Made by a program: the position numbers and the translations under genes
Part shown: piece by piece, positions 1 through 10,882 of the stretch
Numbering within the stretch: the stretch's first letter is position 1
Layout: every line of letters begins with the position of its first letter
Source of the DNA: Lutjanus erythropterus
Lineage: Eukaryota > Chordata > Actinopteri > Lutjaniformes > Lutjanidae
Direction: 5' to 3'
DNA: 64,000 bases
Assembly (NCBI GenBank): GCA_020091685.1
Contig: CM034599.1
Location: 36,843,408-36,907,407 of the forward strand
Notes under the pieces: generated by a model
The model's input: the letters and a program-made list of their open reading frames with translations, nothing else
Databases searched by the model: none
Told to the model about the DNA's origin: nothing

Positions 1-55
1 TTTTCCTGTGAAACTCCAGCAGTTTTTTGCTGACTAAAAAACTAAACCTGACCTT

Positions 56-114
56 CAATCGGCATGAGTAGATAATGACTGAGTTTTTATTTTTGGCTGA
101 ACTATCCCTGTAAT
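56..114 (+). repeat. M3 MITE, terminal fragment
   Basis: Ends in the motif GAACTATCCCTGTAA after a GATAATGACTGAGT stretch. The same arrangement recurs at 5625-5655 and, complete with both ends, at 57288-57431. Only one end is present here. It belongs to a short non-autonomous DNA element common in fish genomes. No coding potential. Confidence 0.55.
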
Positions 115-181
115 GTCTGTGTTGTTAACGACTCAAAAGAGGTTACATACCTGAACGCCCCACTAGTCAGTTAGAAGTGAA

Positions 182-213
182 GAAGCCTCTTGGATGAGAG
201 GCGAAACATCTTC
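182..213 (+). repeat. Hairpin with GATGAG/GCGAAAC core
   Basis: GCCTC (185-189) pairs with GAGGC (198-202), and outer GAAG (182-185) can pair with CTTC (210-213). The strand reads GATGAGAGGCGAAAC, resembling the conserved strings of hammerhead-type motifs found in retroelement termini, but two core bases differ from CUGAUGA. From memory this stretch is a recurrent dispersed motif in fish genomes. A source element cannot be named from this window. Confidence 0.35.
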
Positions 214-254
214 AAGAATCCAACCAAGTGCTGTTGCCTACCATGACCCTTCTA

Positions 255-626
255 TGTCGGGGTGAGATTGCAGATTGAAACCAACCAAATACCCTTCATC
301 CTGCCCTCCCCTTCCAAGCATGTAAGAGAACCAACGGAGACTGAAAAACTTGTGAAAAACTTGAAAGGCTCTTGAAAGAGTCAGCATTTGATTTGTCCGT
401 TGTGGGCTACTGTAGTGACATATTTGGGGTGCACCATGCCAGCCTCTGTGTTTGAGGACCTGAGCCCTCTGTAGATATAAAAAGCTCATTCTAAGGTAAC
501 AAAAACATAATAATTCTTATTTTCAGGAGATTATACACTAATGAAAACATACTTCTGAATATTACATTCCATTTCTTCCATATTCAGCCAATAGATCTCA
601 GGATATCTTCTACACTAGACCTTTAA
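255..626 (-). mobile_element. M1 TTAA-type MITE, copy 1 (one end lost)
   Basis: Collinear with the complete M1 copy at 18697-18984 through shared blocks: CCCTCTGTAGATATAAA, GCTCATTCTAA, AATGATTCTTATTTT-like and ATTATACACTAATGA. The right end is CACTAGACCTTTAA, closing on a TTAA at 623-626. The left inverted repeat (AAAGGACCAGTGTG in other copies) is missing, so the copy is truncated near 255. Non-autonomous. TTAA target use is typical of piggyBac- and Kolobok-type transposases, but the superfamily is inferred. Confidence 0.7.
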
Positions 627-1199
627 CGCTAAACTAAACAAGAAATATAGCACTGACTTTGGGCTAATTTTTGCTGAAGAACCACTGACTTCACTGCATC
701 CTTACTTTACCCAAACACTGACTTGTTAGACCAAACCTTCACCCTTGGATACGAGTCTCCAACGTCATCTCCAACTTTCCTCCCGCTCATGCTGAAACAG
801 GCCTTATTACGGGGCCACCCTAATGACATCACAGATATAAACACACTTTCATAAGCATAACAACAGTGGGAGAGAAGAAACAGAAAAAATAACAAAAAAA
901 CACCGAACACACATCCTTCTGTGAGGGCACTAGGGGAAACAAGGCATGTGGAGCATTATCATAGATAGAGAAGCGGGCCAACTGCCCAGAGATGTAGTCA
1001 GCATGTTGTATCAGCGAGACTGTTCAATGAATCACACGTTGTGCAGCTGCTTAGGTGATAAATACACAAGCATGAGGTGTAACATACAAGATAGGACTCA
1101 TTGTTGGTAGGGCCCTGCCTGTATTTCATAGCCTGGGCAGCCCTGATGATGGATGGCCCGGCGCTTGGTAATATTTCTTCCACAATCTCGGTTCAGACA
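627..1199. other. Unassigned intergenic DNA
   Basis: No repeat family shared with the rest of the window and no coding signal. Open frames of 61-67 codons on the minus strand have no recognisable domain and low-complexity starts. Confidence 0.4.
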
Positions 1200-1480
1200 T
1201 TATGTGCAAAGTGCAGGGAGCAGTCCACTGTGGAGGTAAAATAAAGGTGGGACGAGGAGGGCCCGTGTGAGCAGCTCACTCGTCGCGTGAAGCAACCCCG
1301 TGATTAGCTGGGAGAGGAATTAGATTATTCATGAATCAGTTGGGTGGAATGCTAAAATGGTTCTGCTTGGTTTCAGACTGAATAACAAAATCAATCAGGC
1401 CTTCTCAGTCCGACCTGTTCAAGCAATTGCATGATATTCCCTTCGACAGCTGCCTGAAATTTCACTGAAAACCCAAATGA
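1200..1480. promoter_or_regulatory. Candidate conserved non-coding block
   Basis: Balanced composition with clustered homeodomain-type cores: GTGATTAGC, GGAATTAGATTATTCATGA and CAATTGCATGAT. There are several CpGs (GCTCACTCGTCGCG) and no repeat homology inside the window. This texture is typical of fish developmental enhancers. Conservation itself cannot be seen here. Confidence 0.25.
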
Positions 1481-1507
1481 GATTTCTCTTCATGTGCATG
1501 CTTGTAT

Positions 1508-1640
1508 GCAGTGCTGGGAGGATTACTTTTAAACCATATTCCACTACAGATTACTGAATACATGCACTTAAGTGTAATTAGTAACATATTCCATTAGACT
1601 ACTCAAGTAACGTATTCTAAATACTTTTATTACACAGCAT
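1508..1640 (+). repeat. R4 MITE fragment
   Basis: Begins GCAGTGCTGGGAGGATTAC and continues with alternating ACAGATTACTGAA and GTAATTAGTAAC motifs. This is the same start as the R4 copies at 13728 and, in reverse, 42090. Short non-autonomous element, probably incomplete at its right side. Confidence 0.5.
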
Positions 1641-3500
1641 TGTCAAATGCTTGATTCTGATTGGTCAGTTACAGCAGTCTAAGGTCTGTTAATTCTGTAT
1701 ACCAGACCGTTGCTATGGACGCCGTTCTGATCGATTCTGGCGGATCACGTCCTGTCATATCAATCTGCAGAAAGACGTCTACACCCACCCGTCTGTTGCT
1801 CCATCAGAAAAAAAAAGGAATATTTTTCCGATATCAATTTTAATATATTTGGAGAGAACAAAACTTTGTATTCGTGGTTAATGGCTGACCAGTCCCCAGC
1901 AAGGCAGAGAAAGAAAGAGAGGTGAAAAGACACAAGGAGCTGGACAAGAAGGAAACTGACAAAACTGAAGAAGACAGACATGAAGTAAATACTAAACAGT
2001 GTAATAAGCGGGATAATGTACAGCGAGCAGGTCACTATAGAGAAATAAACCCTGACAGGGTGATGCAGGACCCCGACACGAATACTCTCATAGGTCACAG
2101 TGGTTCTCAACTCACCCCCAAGCGGGTCATGAGATAATTTCTCGGGGTCGCTCGCTGGTTGTGAAGAATAAAATAAAATAACACATTGTGGCAAGCAGCG
2201 ATGAGAGCCAGGAGGCAGGTTTGTACATCACTTCACTTGTGACAGTGATATAATGTGAGTTTGGTGGCTTTCATTTGTTATACAGTAATTCCTGGACAGT
2301 TTCAGGCAGACAGGATGGGAGTCACAAACACTAAAATGATTTTTAAGGGAGACTGATTCTAAAACTAATGACATAGAGCACTAAAGTTACTAAATAAAGG
2401 TGGGTGCTGCCATCTTTTGGCCACAAACAGTGACACTGGAGCAGCCTATGTATGCCACACATGTCCAAAGAGCTAATTAACAATACATACCGTCTGCTCA
2501 GCTAATTAGCCAGTTAGCCAAACTTTGTCTTATTTTTTCTATTTACAGTTTATATTGTTGCTCCCTTGATACTTCTTGCACGATAACAGAACAAAGCACC
2601 CAGTAACTACATTTTTTACTTTGTATCTCTATGCATGTGACACTTAAAAAATCCTTCAAAGAGTTACCTCACGTGTCACGTATATGTCACCAATACACCA
2701 GTATCTGGTCCTACAATCACAAAAATCTTCAGATATTTTTAAATGTATTTCATTGAGTTTGTACTTTACTGCAAAATTTGAAACAGTTGATCCTGCACTT
2801 GGGCATTTCTGAATTTTTGTCTGATAAAATATTTTCTAGCTTATGGCGCAGCCTAGCACAGGAGTCAAATACATCTGTTCACCGGAGCGAACTTGATTGT
2901 ATCTGGGGCCTCACTGTACAAAAGCACAACTTTATAACTTCATTCTCTGACTTGGGTGACATGAGAATGTATTTTATGGACAAAATATGTACTGTTTTTT
3001 CCTCTGATGTTCTCTGCTAACTAACTGCTAACTGAGCTAACAGCAGTTAGTTGATCTCAGAGGCTGTTTCAGTCCCGGTCTTATTGTTACAACCTTGGAC
3101 CACAGTAAACATGTAAGCGATGAGCACTCCTCAAGTGACTTCATGGGAACTGTAATGTGAGACCCTCATAGCATGACAGAGACATGACATGACAAAAAAA
3201 GAGCTTAAAGTTACTTCATGGTGCTAAATAATGTGATGGAAACAGATATTTCTTCTATCCAAAAATGCTTGTTGTTATTTAGGAAAAAAGATATTTCCAA
3301 AATGTAACACAATGATGTTCAGTGTACTACTTTTTTGCTTCTATCTAGTACATTTTTACACAACAATTGCATTGCCTATGATTATAAGGTTAGAAAATAC
3401 AACATTTTCCCATTTAATGTGACTAATGGCATAAACTTCCAGTCTTCTATCCGAATACAGATAAGAGTAAGATATCTTTGAACAAATACAGAGAGAAGTC
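1641..3500. other. Unassigned DNA with old repeat scraps
   Basis: 1655-1800 (GATTCTGATTGGTCAG...GTTGCTATGGACG) resembles the ancient repeat texture seen in many fish genomes. 2099-2150 carries GTGGTTCTCAACTC...GGGTCATGAG, like a decayed terminal fragment of a GGGTCGC-type repeat. The rest (2.2-3.5 kb) is AT-rich with no recognisable element or gene. Open frames up to 144 codons here lack any domain. Confidence 0.3.
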
Positions 3501-3504
3501 ACTC

Positions 3505-4175
3505 AGCACAGTGCAGATCCCCATGAGGCAACAGATGGTGAAGCACCTACTGCAATGCCACCACAACTGCCAGATGCAGTCAGTCCTGCCAACATTAACA
3601 TCACCACCACATACACTGTCCTGAGCTGAAACAAGATTTCTAACTGAAGCAGTTGGTGATCACTTGTGGCACCAAGTAGCCACTTGAGAAGTCAGCTGGC
3701 AATGGTTGTATAAAACAGAGCATTGACCTGTGACTTCAAATGAATTTAATAAAAGATATTAAGTGTTTTTTTTTTGGTTTTTTTTTGGAAAAATGAAAGT
3801 TCTCACTATACATTTGTGAGTCCAGTGAATAATTTCCAATGCAAAACATGTTACAATTAGTTTAAGAATTCTTGAGTTATGGCCAGAATGCATTTAGTGA
3901 GGTCAGCATGCCCCTCAACCTTTAACTAACAAAATATTTTTCAGTTCCCAAGACAAGTTTGAGGAAATTCCCTTAATACATTCTTGAGATATCACATTCA
4001 CAAGAATGGGATTGCCTGAAAACATAATGCTTCAGTCTATAAAAACCTAAAGGCCTAAAAATCACGAAAAAAAAGGTTTTCAAGAATGAAGAGGTCCTTC
4101 AGCATACAGTCATGCATTGGCACAAAAACAAATTAGGCTGTTCGCTCCAGCAGTATCTGAGATTAGCTGCAGACA
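3505..4175 (+). repeat. R1 dispersed repeat, copy 1
   Basis: Starts with GCAGATCC...GGCAACAGATGGTGAAGCACCT. Continues with GAGGAAATTCCCTTAATACA and TTCTTGAGATATCACATTCA, and ends with GAGGTCCTTCAGCATACAGTCATG and a TTAGCTGCAGACA tail. The order and blocks match the copies at 13430-14215 (reverse), 30600-30925 (reverse) and 41894-43705. No coding potential. In this copy the DR1 motif seen in the others is decayed. Class unresolved. Confidence 0.7.
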
Positions 4176-4288
4176 AGCTGTAGTTTCAGCCATCATGCTT
4201 GCGTATGCACACTTTGGAAGCGCTTACATTTTCCCCGCCAGGTGGAGGTGTTTACATGATCCCCTCCAGGGTTACGTCTGACAGGGAT

Positions 4289-4312
4289 AATAATGACGTC
4301 TCTGTCATTATT
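4289..4312. promoter_or_regulatory. CRE-containing hairpin
   Basis: A perfect 9-bp inverted repeat, AATAATGAC (4289-4297) and GTCATTATT (4304-4312), with a 6-nt loop. The left arm and loop spell TGACGTC, a cAMP-response/ATF-type core. The surrounding 4200-4330 is unique sequence with a TGTTTAC forkhead-like core at ~4249. Possible regulatory site. Function is inferred. Confidence 0.3.
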
Positions 4313-4679
4313 GCAGTCCTGGTCCTTGTGTAGAGTACAGCAGGTGGACTGCATGTGCACAATTTTTATTTATTTGTTTTTTATTTATTTATTTATGGGA
4401 AATGTATGTCTCACATGAATTTTAGCGCAAGGTTTTTTAGTGGGTGAGGTAAACAGACAACACTTTGAGCCACCAAACTGAGCCACAAGGTCCAGAATGT
4501 ATTCATGTGTACACTTGTTGTTTCCTGGCAACACATTCCCAAGAGAAAACAACAACTCCTTCAACAGTGTTGCCCTTCAGAACAGCACAGCATTTGCCTT
4601 GTACATCACTACCTTTAGGAGAGGAACTCGCGAGGCAATATGATCGATGCTAAAGGGGAACAAAAATAAATAATGAAGG

Positions 4680-5215
4680 ATAAAAGCAAAAACAGAACCC
4701 GAGGTAGGGTCCTGACACCTCGTCCAATTATCATCCTTTTTTAAACAACAGCTGACAGCTCAGATCTAATCACTTGACGGGCCCGCGCTGCAGCGCACAC
4801 GCGGCGTCTGAACACCCACACAGGGAAAATGACACGTCTTCACAGGCAGACTCCATCACCTGTGATTGCACCCAAAACGGTGTCCACATCCACCGGCGCT
4901 CTCCGTCAGTGTCACTAAAGCTCTCTCGTCTCGCCGCTCTGACGTCAAAGCCCAACGAGCGAGACTCAGGAGCAGACATCGCTCCTGGCAGCACACCTTG
5001 TATTTTGCCTCTGCCCATTTATTCGACGCGTTTCTCTCTTATTGTGTTTCTCTCAGGCTGTCCATCCCCTCTCTCATACTGCGGCCAAAAAATGAATCAC
5101 AACCCCCCGAAGGGTTCCTCCATGGAAAAAAAAAAAAAAAAAATCGAGGTGGAGATTCAAGAAGTGATACTTCGAAGCTTACAGCAGTTTTGCTGCCAAC
5201 AATGAGCTGAAACCA
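4680..5215. promoter_or_regulatory. GC- and CpG-enriched candidate regulatory block
   Basis: Clearly more GC- and CpG-rich than its surroundings (GACGGGCCCGCGCTGCAGCG, CTCGTCTCGCCGC, CGACGCG), with TGACGTCAAAG and CCAATTATCAT cores. Frames of 143 and 114 codons on + and 82 on - overlap here, but they share bases in several frames and run into a poly-A lysine tract. They look like a by-product of low stop frequency in GC-rich DNA. Either a conserved enhancer or CpG-rich remnant; unrecognised. Confidence 0.3.
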
Positions 5216-6180
5216 ATTTTGTACAAAATGTACACAGACAGGTGCCTATATTTTACCTCCAACATCCCTAAATGTCTCTAACATGAGCATTAAACTGGAG
5301 AAAGGTTGCAGTGTTTCTCTTCTCAGGGAGTCTAAAACATTATTTAGAGCAGGGATCTTCAACATTTTCCAAGCCATGTACCCTTTAGCTGATAGAGGGC
5401 AGGTGTAGAGACCTCTTACTACATATACTGCATTGAATATTTTCAGGTTGTCACTCGTTTACATATAGTCGACATCGACATATAGTTTGGACACTGTTAC
5501 ATCACACACACCCAGTTCAGACAGTGTGCAGTGCACATGAACGTGGCTCCAAGCTAAGGATCTACACTGAAAATTCAGGTGTAAAAACATGGTGTAAATA
5601 ATATTTACTTTGATAATAACTGAATTTTCATTTTTGAGTGAACTATCCCTTTCAACAACTTTCTTGTCTTGTAAAACCGCTGAAAAAATTATTTAATTAT
5701 TGACTGCAGTTCATATTTTTTTCCAACGTTCGGTCCCATGGTGGTCCACTGAAAGGGGCATGACTTTGCCTCCCTGTAGGCTGATTTATGTTTGCTATGT
5801 TGGATTCATATTAACGTGTAAAATTATTTTTTAAAATGATCAAACAATAACTTGGGGGACTACCTGCAGTAACTCTGAAATCATTATCTTTTTTCTGTCG
5901 CTGTGATCAGAGAATCATATCAGAGTTGGACGACACTGTCAGCATGATGCTGTAATGATGACAGTGATTGAATTAAAATAACAAGAAATGCACGTGTCTC
6001 AACCAGCAGCCTGCATCGCACGTTGAGCTGTTTCCTCTTCATCATCTGATATTTCTGCAGCAAGACAGTCTGAACAGAGCTGGAGCAGCAAATTTAAAAG
6101 AGTGAAGGATGTGAGTATCACAACCATGATAAACTTTCTAATGACAGGTCGGAAAATCTCAAATCTTACCATCCAGCACT
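5216..6180. other. Mostly unassigned DNA with M3 scrap
   Basis: 5565-5655 carries ACTGAAAATTCAG and GAATTTTCATTTTTGAGTGA followed by ACTATCCCTTT, an M3 end. 5345-5460 (CTTCAACATTTTCCAAGCC...GTACCCTTTAGCTG) looks like an old repeat fragment, with a related phrase near 16290-16350. No gene evident. Confidence 0.35.
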
Positions 6181-6184
6181 AACT

Positions 6185-6858
6185 TCAAAAGACATCTGTG
6201 ATGTTATGGGGGTGTGTTACTGCCCATGGCATCATGGGTAAATGTTTTGTTAATACTGACAGGTGCATACAGGTTTTGGAGCGACATACGGAGCGACATA
6301 TGCTGCCATCCAGACGTCCAGACATCTTTTTCAGAGACTTCCCTGCCTATTTTAGTGAGATAATGCCAAGACACATTGTGCACGTGTTCCAACAGCGAGC
6401 CTTCGTGGTAAAAGAGTTCAGGTACTAGACTGACCTGCCTTCAGTCCAGACCTGTCTCCCACTGAAAATGTGTGGTGCATTATGCAGCAAAAACTATGTC
6501 AACCGAGATCCCGGACTGTTGAGCTCCCAAAGTCGTATATGAAGCAAGAATGAGAAAGAATTTCACTTTCAAATCTTCAACAATTAGTGTCCCCAGTTCC
6601 CAAAACACTTACTGAGAAAAGGTGATGTAACACTGTGGTAACCATGTTCCCGTCCAAACTTTTTGAAACATTCAGAAATCTAGTTTAAGTGTATATTTAC
6701 AAAAAACAATGAAGTTAATCAATTTGAATATTCAATATCTTGTCTTCATTCTGTACTCAATTGAATATAGGGTGAGGGGTTTTTGCAAATCATTGCATTC
6801 TGGTTTTTTTCACATTTTACACAACATTCCAACTTTTTTGGGGGAATTGAGGTTTGTG
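6185..6858 (+). mobile_element. Tc1/mariner-type relic with transposase 3' part
   Basis: Ends with the inverted-repeat-like stretch TTTGCAAATCATTGCATTCT ... ACATTTTACACAACATTCC. Upstream is decayed transposase sequence on the + strand: an open piece 6198-6428 (76 codons) with the VMLWGCVTAHG-like glycine-rich strand typical of the Tc1/mariner catalytic fold and a LERHTERHMLPS-like segment, followed after a stop by CAGTCCAGACCTGTCTCCC encoding the SPDLSP-like motif in another frame. The 5' half and left inverted repeat are not recognisable. Inactive. Confidence 0.65.
6198..6480 (+). pseudogene. Broken Tc1/mariner transposase, C-terminal part
   Basis: A DDE-type DNA transposase remnant. The readable frame carries a W-G-C-hydrophobic strand, a tyrosine/isoleucine-rich LERH helix segment and an MLPSRRP region. 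The reading then needs frame changes to reach the S/P-D-L-S-P motif (about 6440-6460) that precedes the last catalytic acid in this family. Stops and frameshifts exclude function. Assignment rests on motif order, not on a database match. Confidence 0.5.
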
Positions 6859-7495
6859 TAAGACTATCGCTGAGGCTGGACGCAAACCTAATGTTCACTT
6901 TTTTTCCATAAATCAATGCCACTGGTCACTATTTATGTCTGTCTGTGGATTTTACAAATATTAAACTGTTTAAAAGTATTAAAAACAGTGACTAACTTTG
7001 ACTAACTTTAATTAGTTTAAAAACAAGGTTGTTTTTTGTCCTGAAAAGAGTTTTGGACATACAAGGCTTCTGCCTGACAGAGACACTACATAAAATATAC
7101 AGTAACAAAAAACACAGTTGTTCTTTCCTCTGGCTAAATCATGTCAGCTTCCATTAACTTGCTTTCAGTTTGTTGGCCAGCTGGCTTGCATTTGACATGT
7201 TATGTTCAGTGACTAACGTGAGCTGACACATGACATAACATGACAAAGTTAGAATAGAAAATTCTACAATTGATAACTGGTTAAATAATTCATTTCATAA
7301 CTCCGATTTATCCTTAATCTGTCAATTCAACCAGCAAGTGACGGAAGCTTCATTTCTGAATGCATGCACGTTTCATATGTGGTTGGTTGGTCAAATGGTG
7401 GTGGGAGGCTGGATGGTCATTCAATCAATCTTACCTGAGGTACTGTTTTCACATATTTTAGTTTAATTTCATCAGTGATTATCTCCAGTGGTGGA
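6859..7495. other. Unassigned AT-rich DNA
   Basis: No coding signal and no repeat family shared elsewhere in the window. 6950-7030 has runs of TTTAAA and GACTAACTTT duplicated locally. Confidence 0.35.
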
Positions 7496-8412
7496 CAAAG
7501 TACTCAACTCCAGTACTTGAGTCAAAGTATACTCCTGGTCAAATATTACTCAACTAGAAGTCAAAGTTGCTCAGTCAAAATTTTATTGGAGTACTTGCTT
7601 TTAAAAATACTAAAATATTCAAAAGTACAAATTACAAAGTACATTTTCTAATATCAATACATGCTGTATTGTTTTCATGATGCATTCACAGAACCTTGTA
7701 ACTCTCTGAAACCACCTGATGATGCACTGACTTGTTTGTAGAACCACTCTGCTACACAAAGCCTGTAGAAACCCCTATAAAAACTTCAGCATAGAAATAC
7801 AATCAACAACAGAAAGGACATCTGTTGTCATTTTCTGATGTAACTGTATTAAAATCACTGCATAAAATTAGATTAAACCAACTGTAAGGAGTTCTCCAAG
7901 TCTGTTAAATAACTGAGATTTCTCTCTGACTTCAGGATCAGTATATACATGAATTATATGGTATTTTTCACCCTGATAAAAACAATCCAACATTAAAAGC
8001 CTGCCTGCAATTACTTCTCTTTTTCTAATCATAATAACATCTTGAGATTTAAATTTGTCTTTCTCCTGCCGTCACCATTACTGAGTTTAATTTGAATGAA
8101 AGAGGGAGAGCTTATTTGTTCTTGTTACAGAATGTCTAGATGATGTATTTCTGCTTTTACATCAATCCCAGTTGAGAGCGAGTACTGTGATTGGTTTCCT
8201 TCTGTGAGGAACACAGCTTGTGGCCAATCACATTGTAGAAAAGAAAAAACAACCACAGCTGACTTCAAAGGTCTGCTTAGACTAAAAGTCACAAGTAAAA
8301 ACAACCTTCCTAGAAATGTAGTGGAGTGAAAATACTCAAGTAAAGTACAGATACAGATAATGTACTTAAGTACAGTTCTCAAGTAAATGTACTGTGTTAC
8401 TGTCCACCACTG
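7496..8412. mobile_element. R5 hAT-type non-autonomous transposon, full length
   Basis: Perfect 11-bp terminal inverted repeats: CAGTGGTGGAC at 7496-7506 and GTCCACCACTG at 8402-8412. The subterminal regions are rich in AGTACTTGAG/ACTTAAGTACA. Flanking 8-mers ATTATCTC and ACTTTCTC agree at 6 of 8 positions, as expected for an aged hAT target duplication. 917 bp. No transposase: an 85-codon minus-strand frame inside has no domain. It was probably moved in trans by a hAT transposase. Confidence 0.8.
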
Positions 8413-9064
8413 ACTTTCTCAGGAAAAAGTGGAGGATGGAATCATGTTTATGTGAAAGTGCACCTCTGGTTGTAACAAACTGGCTGCTGATTTTTTTTTT
8501 TTTTTTGCTGAAGGACCCACAAATTAACAAATATGGTAGAAAACTCTGTGATTGCAGAATGTCATTTGTGGCTGAGAACTATAAATATGAAAATGACAAG
8601 AATCTGGGGTGTGGTGAGAAGTGAGCTTACCACTCCTCTGTAGCCTGCTGCTCATCTCTGCTTGAAACCAGTCCTGCAAATTAAAGGATAAAATTAGTTG
8701 TTTGTTCATGCGCCTTGGATGCCTTTCCTGATCCGATGCTGCTGCTAGCATGACAGCATCATCTGCCTGAGCATCCAAAACTGTTACACTTAACTGTAAA
8801 GGTTAGGTTTATGGAAAGATGGTGGGTTACAGCTATAAGAATTATAATACCCTCTGAATTACTGAATTATTGCATATAATAACACAAATGTCATAATACT
8901 TCATAACTGCTGGGGAAGGATCAAACTACTATACATACAGCAGTATTACTTATTTACACTGTTATATAATGCAGTCTGATCCACATTAGTGTACATAATT
9001 CATGACATTGGTATTCTATATGAAAATACACATATTTGTTGCTACAGATTAGAAAACGAGGCAG
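8413..9064. other. Unassigned intergenic DNA
   Basis: Contains a poly-T run near 8490-8505 and unique AT-rich sequence. Overlapping 76- and 84-codon frames on opposite strands show no domain. Confidence 0.35.
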
Positions 9065-9250
9065 CTGTCTTTTTTTACATACTTATTATATATTTTAGTA
9101 CATTGTACATCATTTTTATATATCTATATACTATAATTTTCTATTTTCCTTATTTCTCTATGCTTATATATTTTCTTTTCTTGAATGGGAGCACCTCTAA
9201 CATGAGCAGTTTCACCCTGGGGATCAATAAAGTATTTCTGATTCAGATAA
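9065..9250 (+). mobile_element. Non-LTR retroposon 3' end (family N)
   Basis: Ends with CCCTGGGGATCAATAAAGTA and TTTCTGATTCAG, which includes an AATAAA polyadenylation signal and the start of a GATTC(T/A)G tail. Preceded by ~120 bp of TATATTTT-rich sequence. The reverse copy at 25983-26180 matches across the whole length. The structure (3' tail, signal, variable 5' truncation) fits a LINE or LINE-dependent SINE. The clade cannot be named. Confidence 0.6.
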
Positions 9251-9514
9251 TTGTTATGATGCAAATGTGAATATGTGTGAGTGGTTATTACTATTCTATA
9301 ATTATGCAGTGGTGCACGTGCTGTATAACACATTATAAGAATGTTTATAATGCATTATAATGCCCTTTTTCTGTAAATATTCTGTAGTTGGAGCATCGCT
9401 GGAGGCAGAAAATTTCCCTGAACACATTCTCATACACTGACTCTCAGGTTTTGTTGCCTTCTTTTTTGATAACGGCAAAGATCCTCAAAAATATATATAA
9501 AAAAAGAAGATTTC

Positions 9515-9640
9515 CGCGCACCTGAATGTCTGAAAGGAAGGAAGAAAACTAGAAAGACTCCCGCACACTGTCTCCCTTCCTGATGATTTATTACATATCC
9601 GACGTTTCGGCCTTCATCAGGCATAATAATGGACGAAGAA
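9515..9640 (-). mobile_element. Penelope-like terminal scrap with hammerhead-like strings
   Basis: On the minus strand 9620-9604 reads CTGATGA, AGGCC, GAAAC, then GTC: the order of the conserved strings of the small hammerhead ribozymes reported in Penelope-like element termini. CCTGATGA (9579-9586) and TCATCAGG (9614-9621) form an 8-bp inverted repeat around it. Stem II would be only a few bases, so a functional ribozyme is doubtful. The element identity is inferred from this motif alone. Confidence 0.4.
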
Positions 9641-10624
9641 AAAAGTTTTTCTGAATATGGGCAGTCACCTGTGAGTCTTAAGAAAAAAGAAGTTTACATT
9701 TTTCTACAGTTGTCATATAGTTGAGCGATTGGACGAATATTTTGCTCATTTAATGGTCTGTTGCTCTGCGCTCCTCCGGTGCTGTCGGACGGAGGGTGGT
9801 GCGCTGAACCAGGAGGATGAGTGAGACGATCGTGGCCTGTAGAGCCAGACTATTTTCACATCTAACACGGTGATTTAAAGATTCATTTCCACCAAACCAG
9901 AGTTGGTGGAACAGTGGAAAGACAGTTTTGGTGAGTTTTATTTTGTTTCTGTCTGTCCAGTTTCACTGAGTTAATGAGGCAATTAAAACTGGTAACAGAG
10001 AAAAACTTGGATTTGGAAGGTGATCGGTTGGATTTTTCTGTCTAATAATGAAAAGAGGTGTGAGAATATTTCCTTTCTTGCCATTTTGTGAATTCACTTT
10101 TGTCTATTTTGTCTGGTATGTGATAAAATTTGAATTTTAAGCCATTACTACTTGGACTCCGGCACTCAGAGCAAGATGACATTTTAGCTTGGTTATGTAA
10201 TCTACTACTCTGTGTGTAGCTCCGGTTTTTCCTTCGTTTCGCCTCCAGCTAACATCATAATGTACTCGAGACGTCAGCCCAGAAAGGGTCGATACACATG
10301 GGTGTAACAAATGAAAAAATGTTTGTGTTAGAATTTTTCACACCAGTAAACTGATAGATTTGTCCTAAATGTTTAGGTCTAGGTTATTTATTAATAAATC
10401 TGTCAAGTTTGAACATTATGTAATTGTTAATTAATCCCATAAAGGATTTTCAGAATCCCTGGACTGTAAATAAACTGTCGTCTCATCGCTGATGTTACTG
10501 TACTTTTTTTTTTGCCTTTTAGAGGTTATAAAATACACCCTCATGAAGAATTATTCTTCACTCGCAGTGACAACAACAAAATACAACATAGCTGTGGCAG
10601 TGCACTGTATTTGTTGAGATAATC

Positions 10625-10627
<3 letters not shown>
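9641..10627. other. Unassigned DNA, partly repeat-derived
   Basis: 9893-9965 (GGAACAGTGGAAAGAC, TTTTGGTGAGTTTTATTTTG) recurs in diverged form at 39985-40060, so this stretch belongs to a dispersed repeat. 9760-9860 is CpG-enriched. No gene recognised. Confidence 0.35.

Positions 10628-10682
<55 letters not shown>
10628..10682 (+). repeat. (TG)n microsatellite
   Basis: About 27 uninterrupted TG dinucleotides. Threonine/histidine-repeat open frames read across it on the minus strand are artefacts. Confidence 0.97.
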
Positions 10683-10685
<3 letters not shown>

Positions 10686-10882
10686 GTGACTCGAAGCCAT
10701 GTTTGACTTAAGCAGGGCAGCCACTGATACATGAAGCCCCAGGGACACATTGTCAGTAGAGACATTCACTCCTCTTCTGACTTTCTCTTCACCTACTACA
10801 TACAGTATGTGCTCATTCTGACAGTGAACACACCTACAGACCCACAACCCCACAATCCAGATGATTTCATCTCAGAGGGAAG

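Noticed and set aside
1760..2194. 144-codon minus frame with hydrophobic stretches
   Set aside because: Crosses old repeat scraps and low-complexity TTTCTTTC-type sequence; no signal peptide plus domain architecture recognised.
10541..10853. Threonine/histidine-repeat frames
   Set aside because: Translation of the (TG)n microsatellite.
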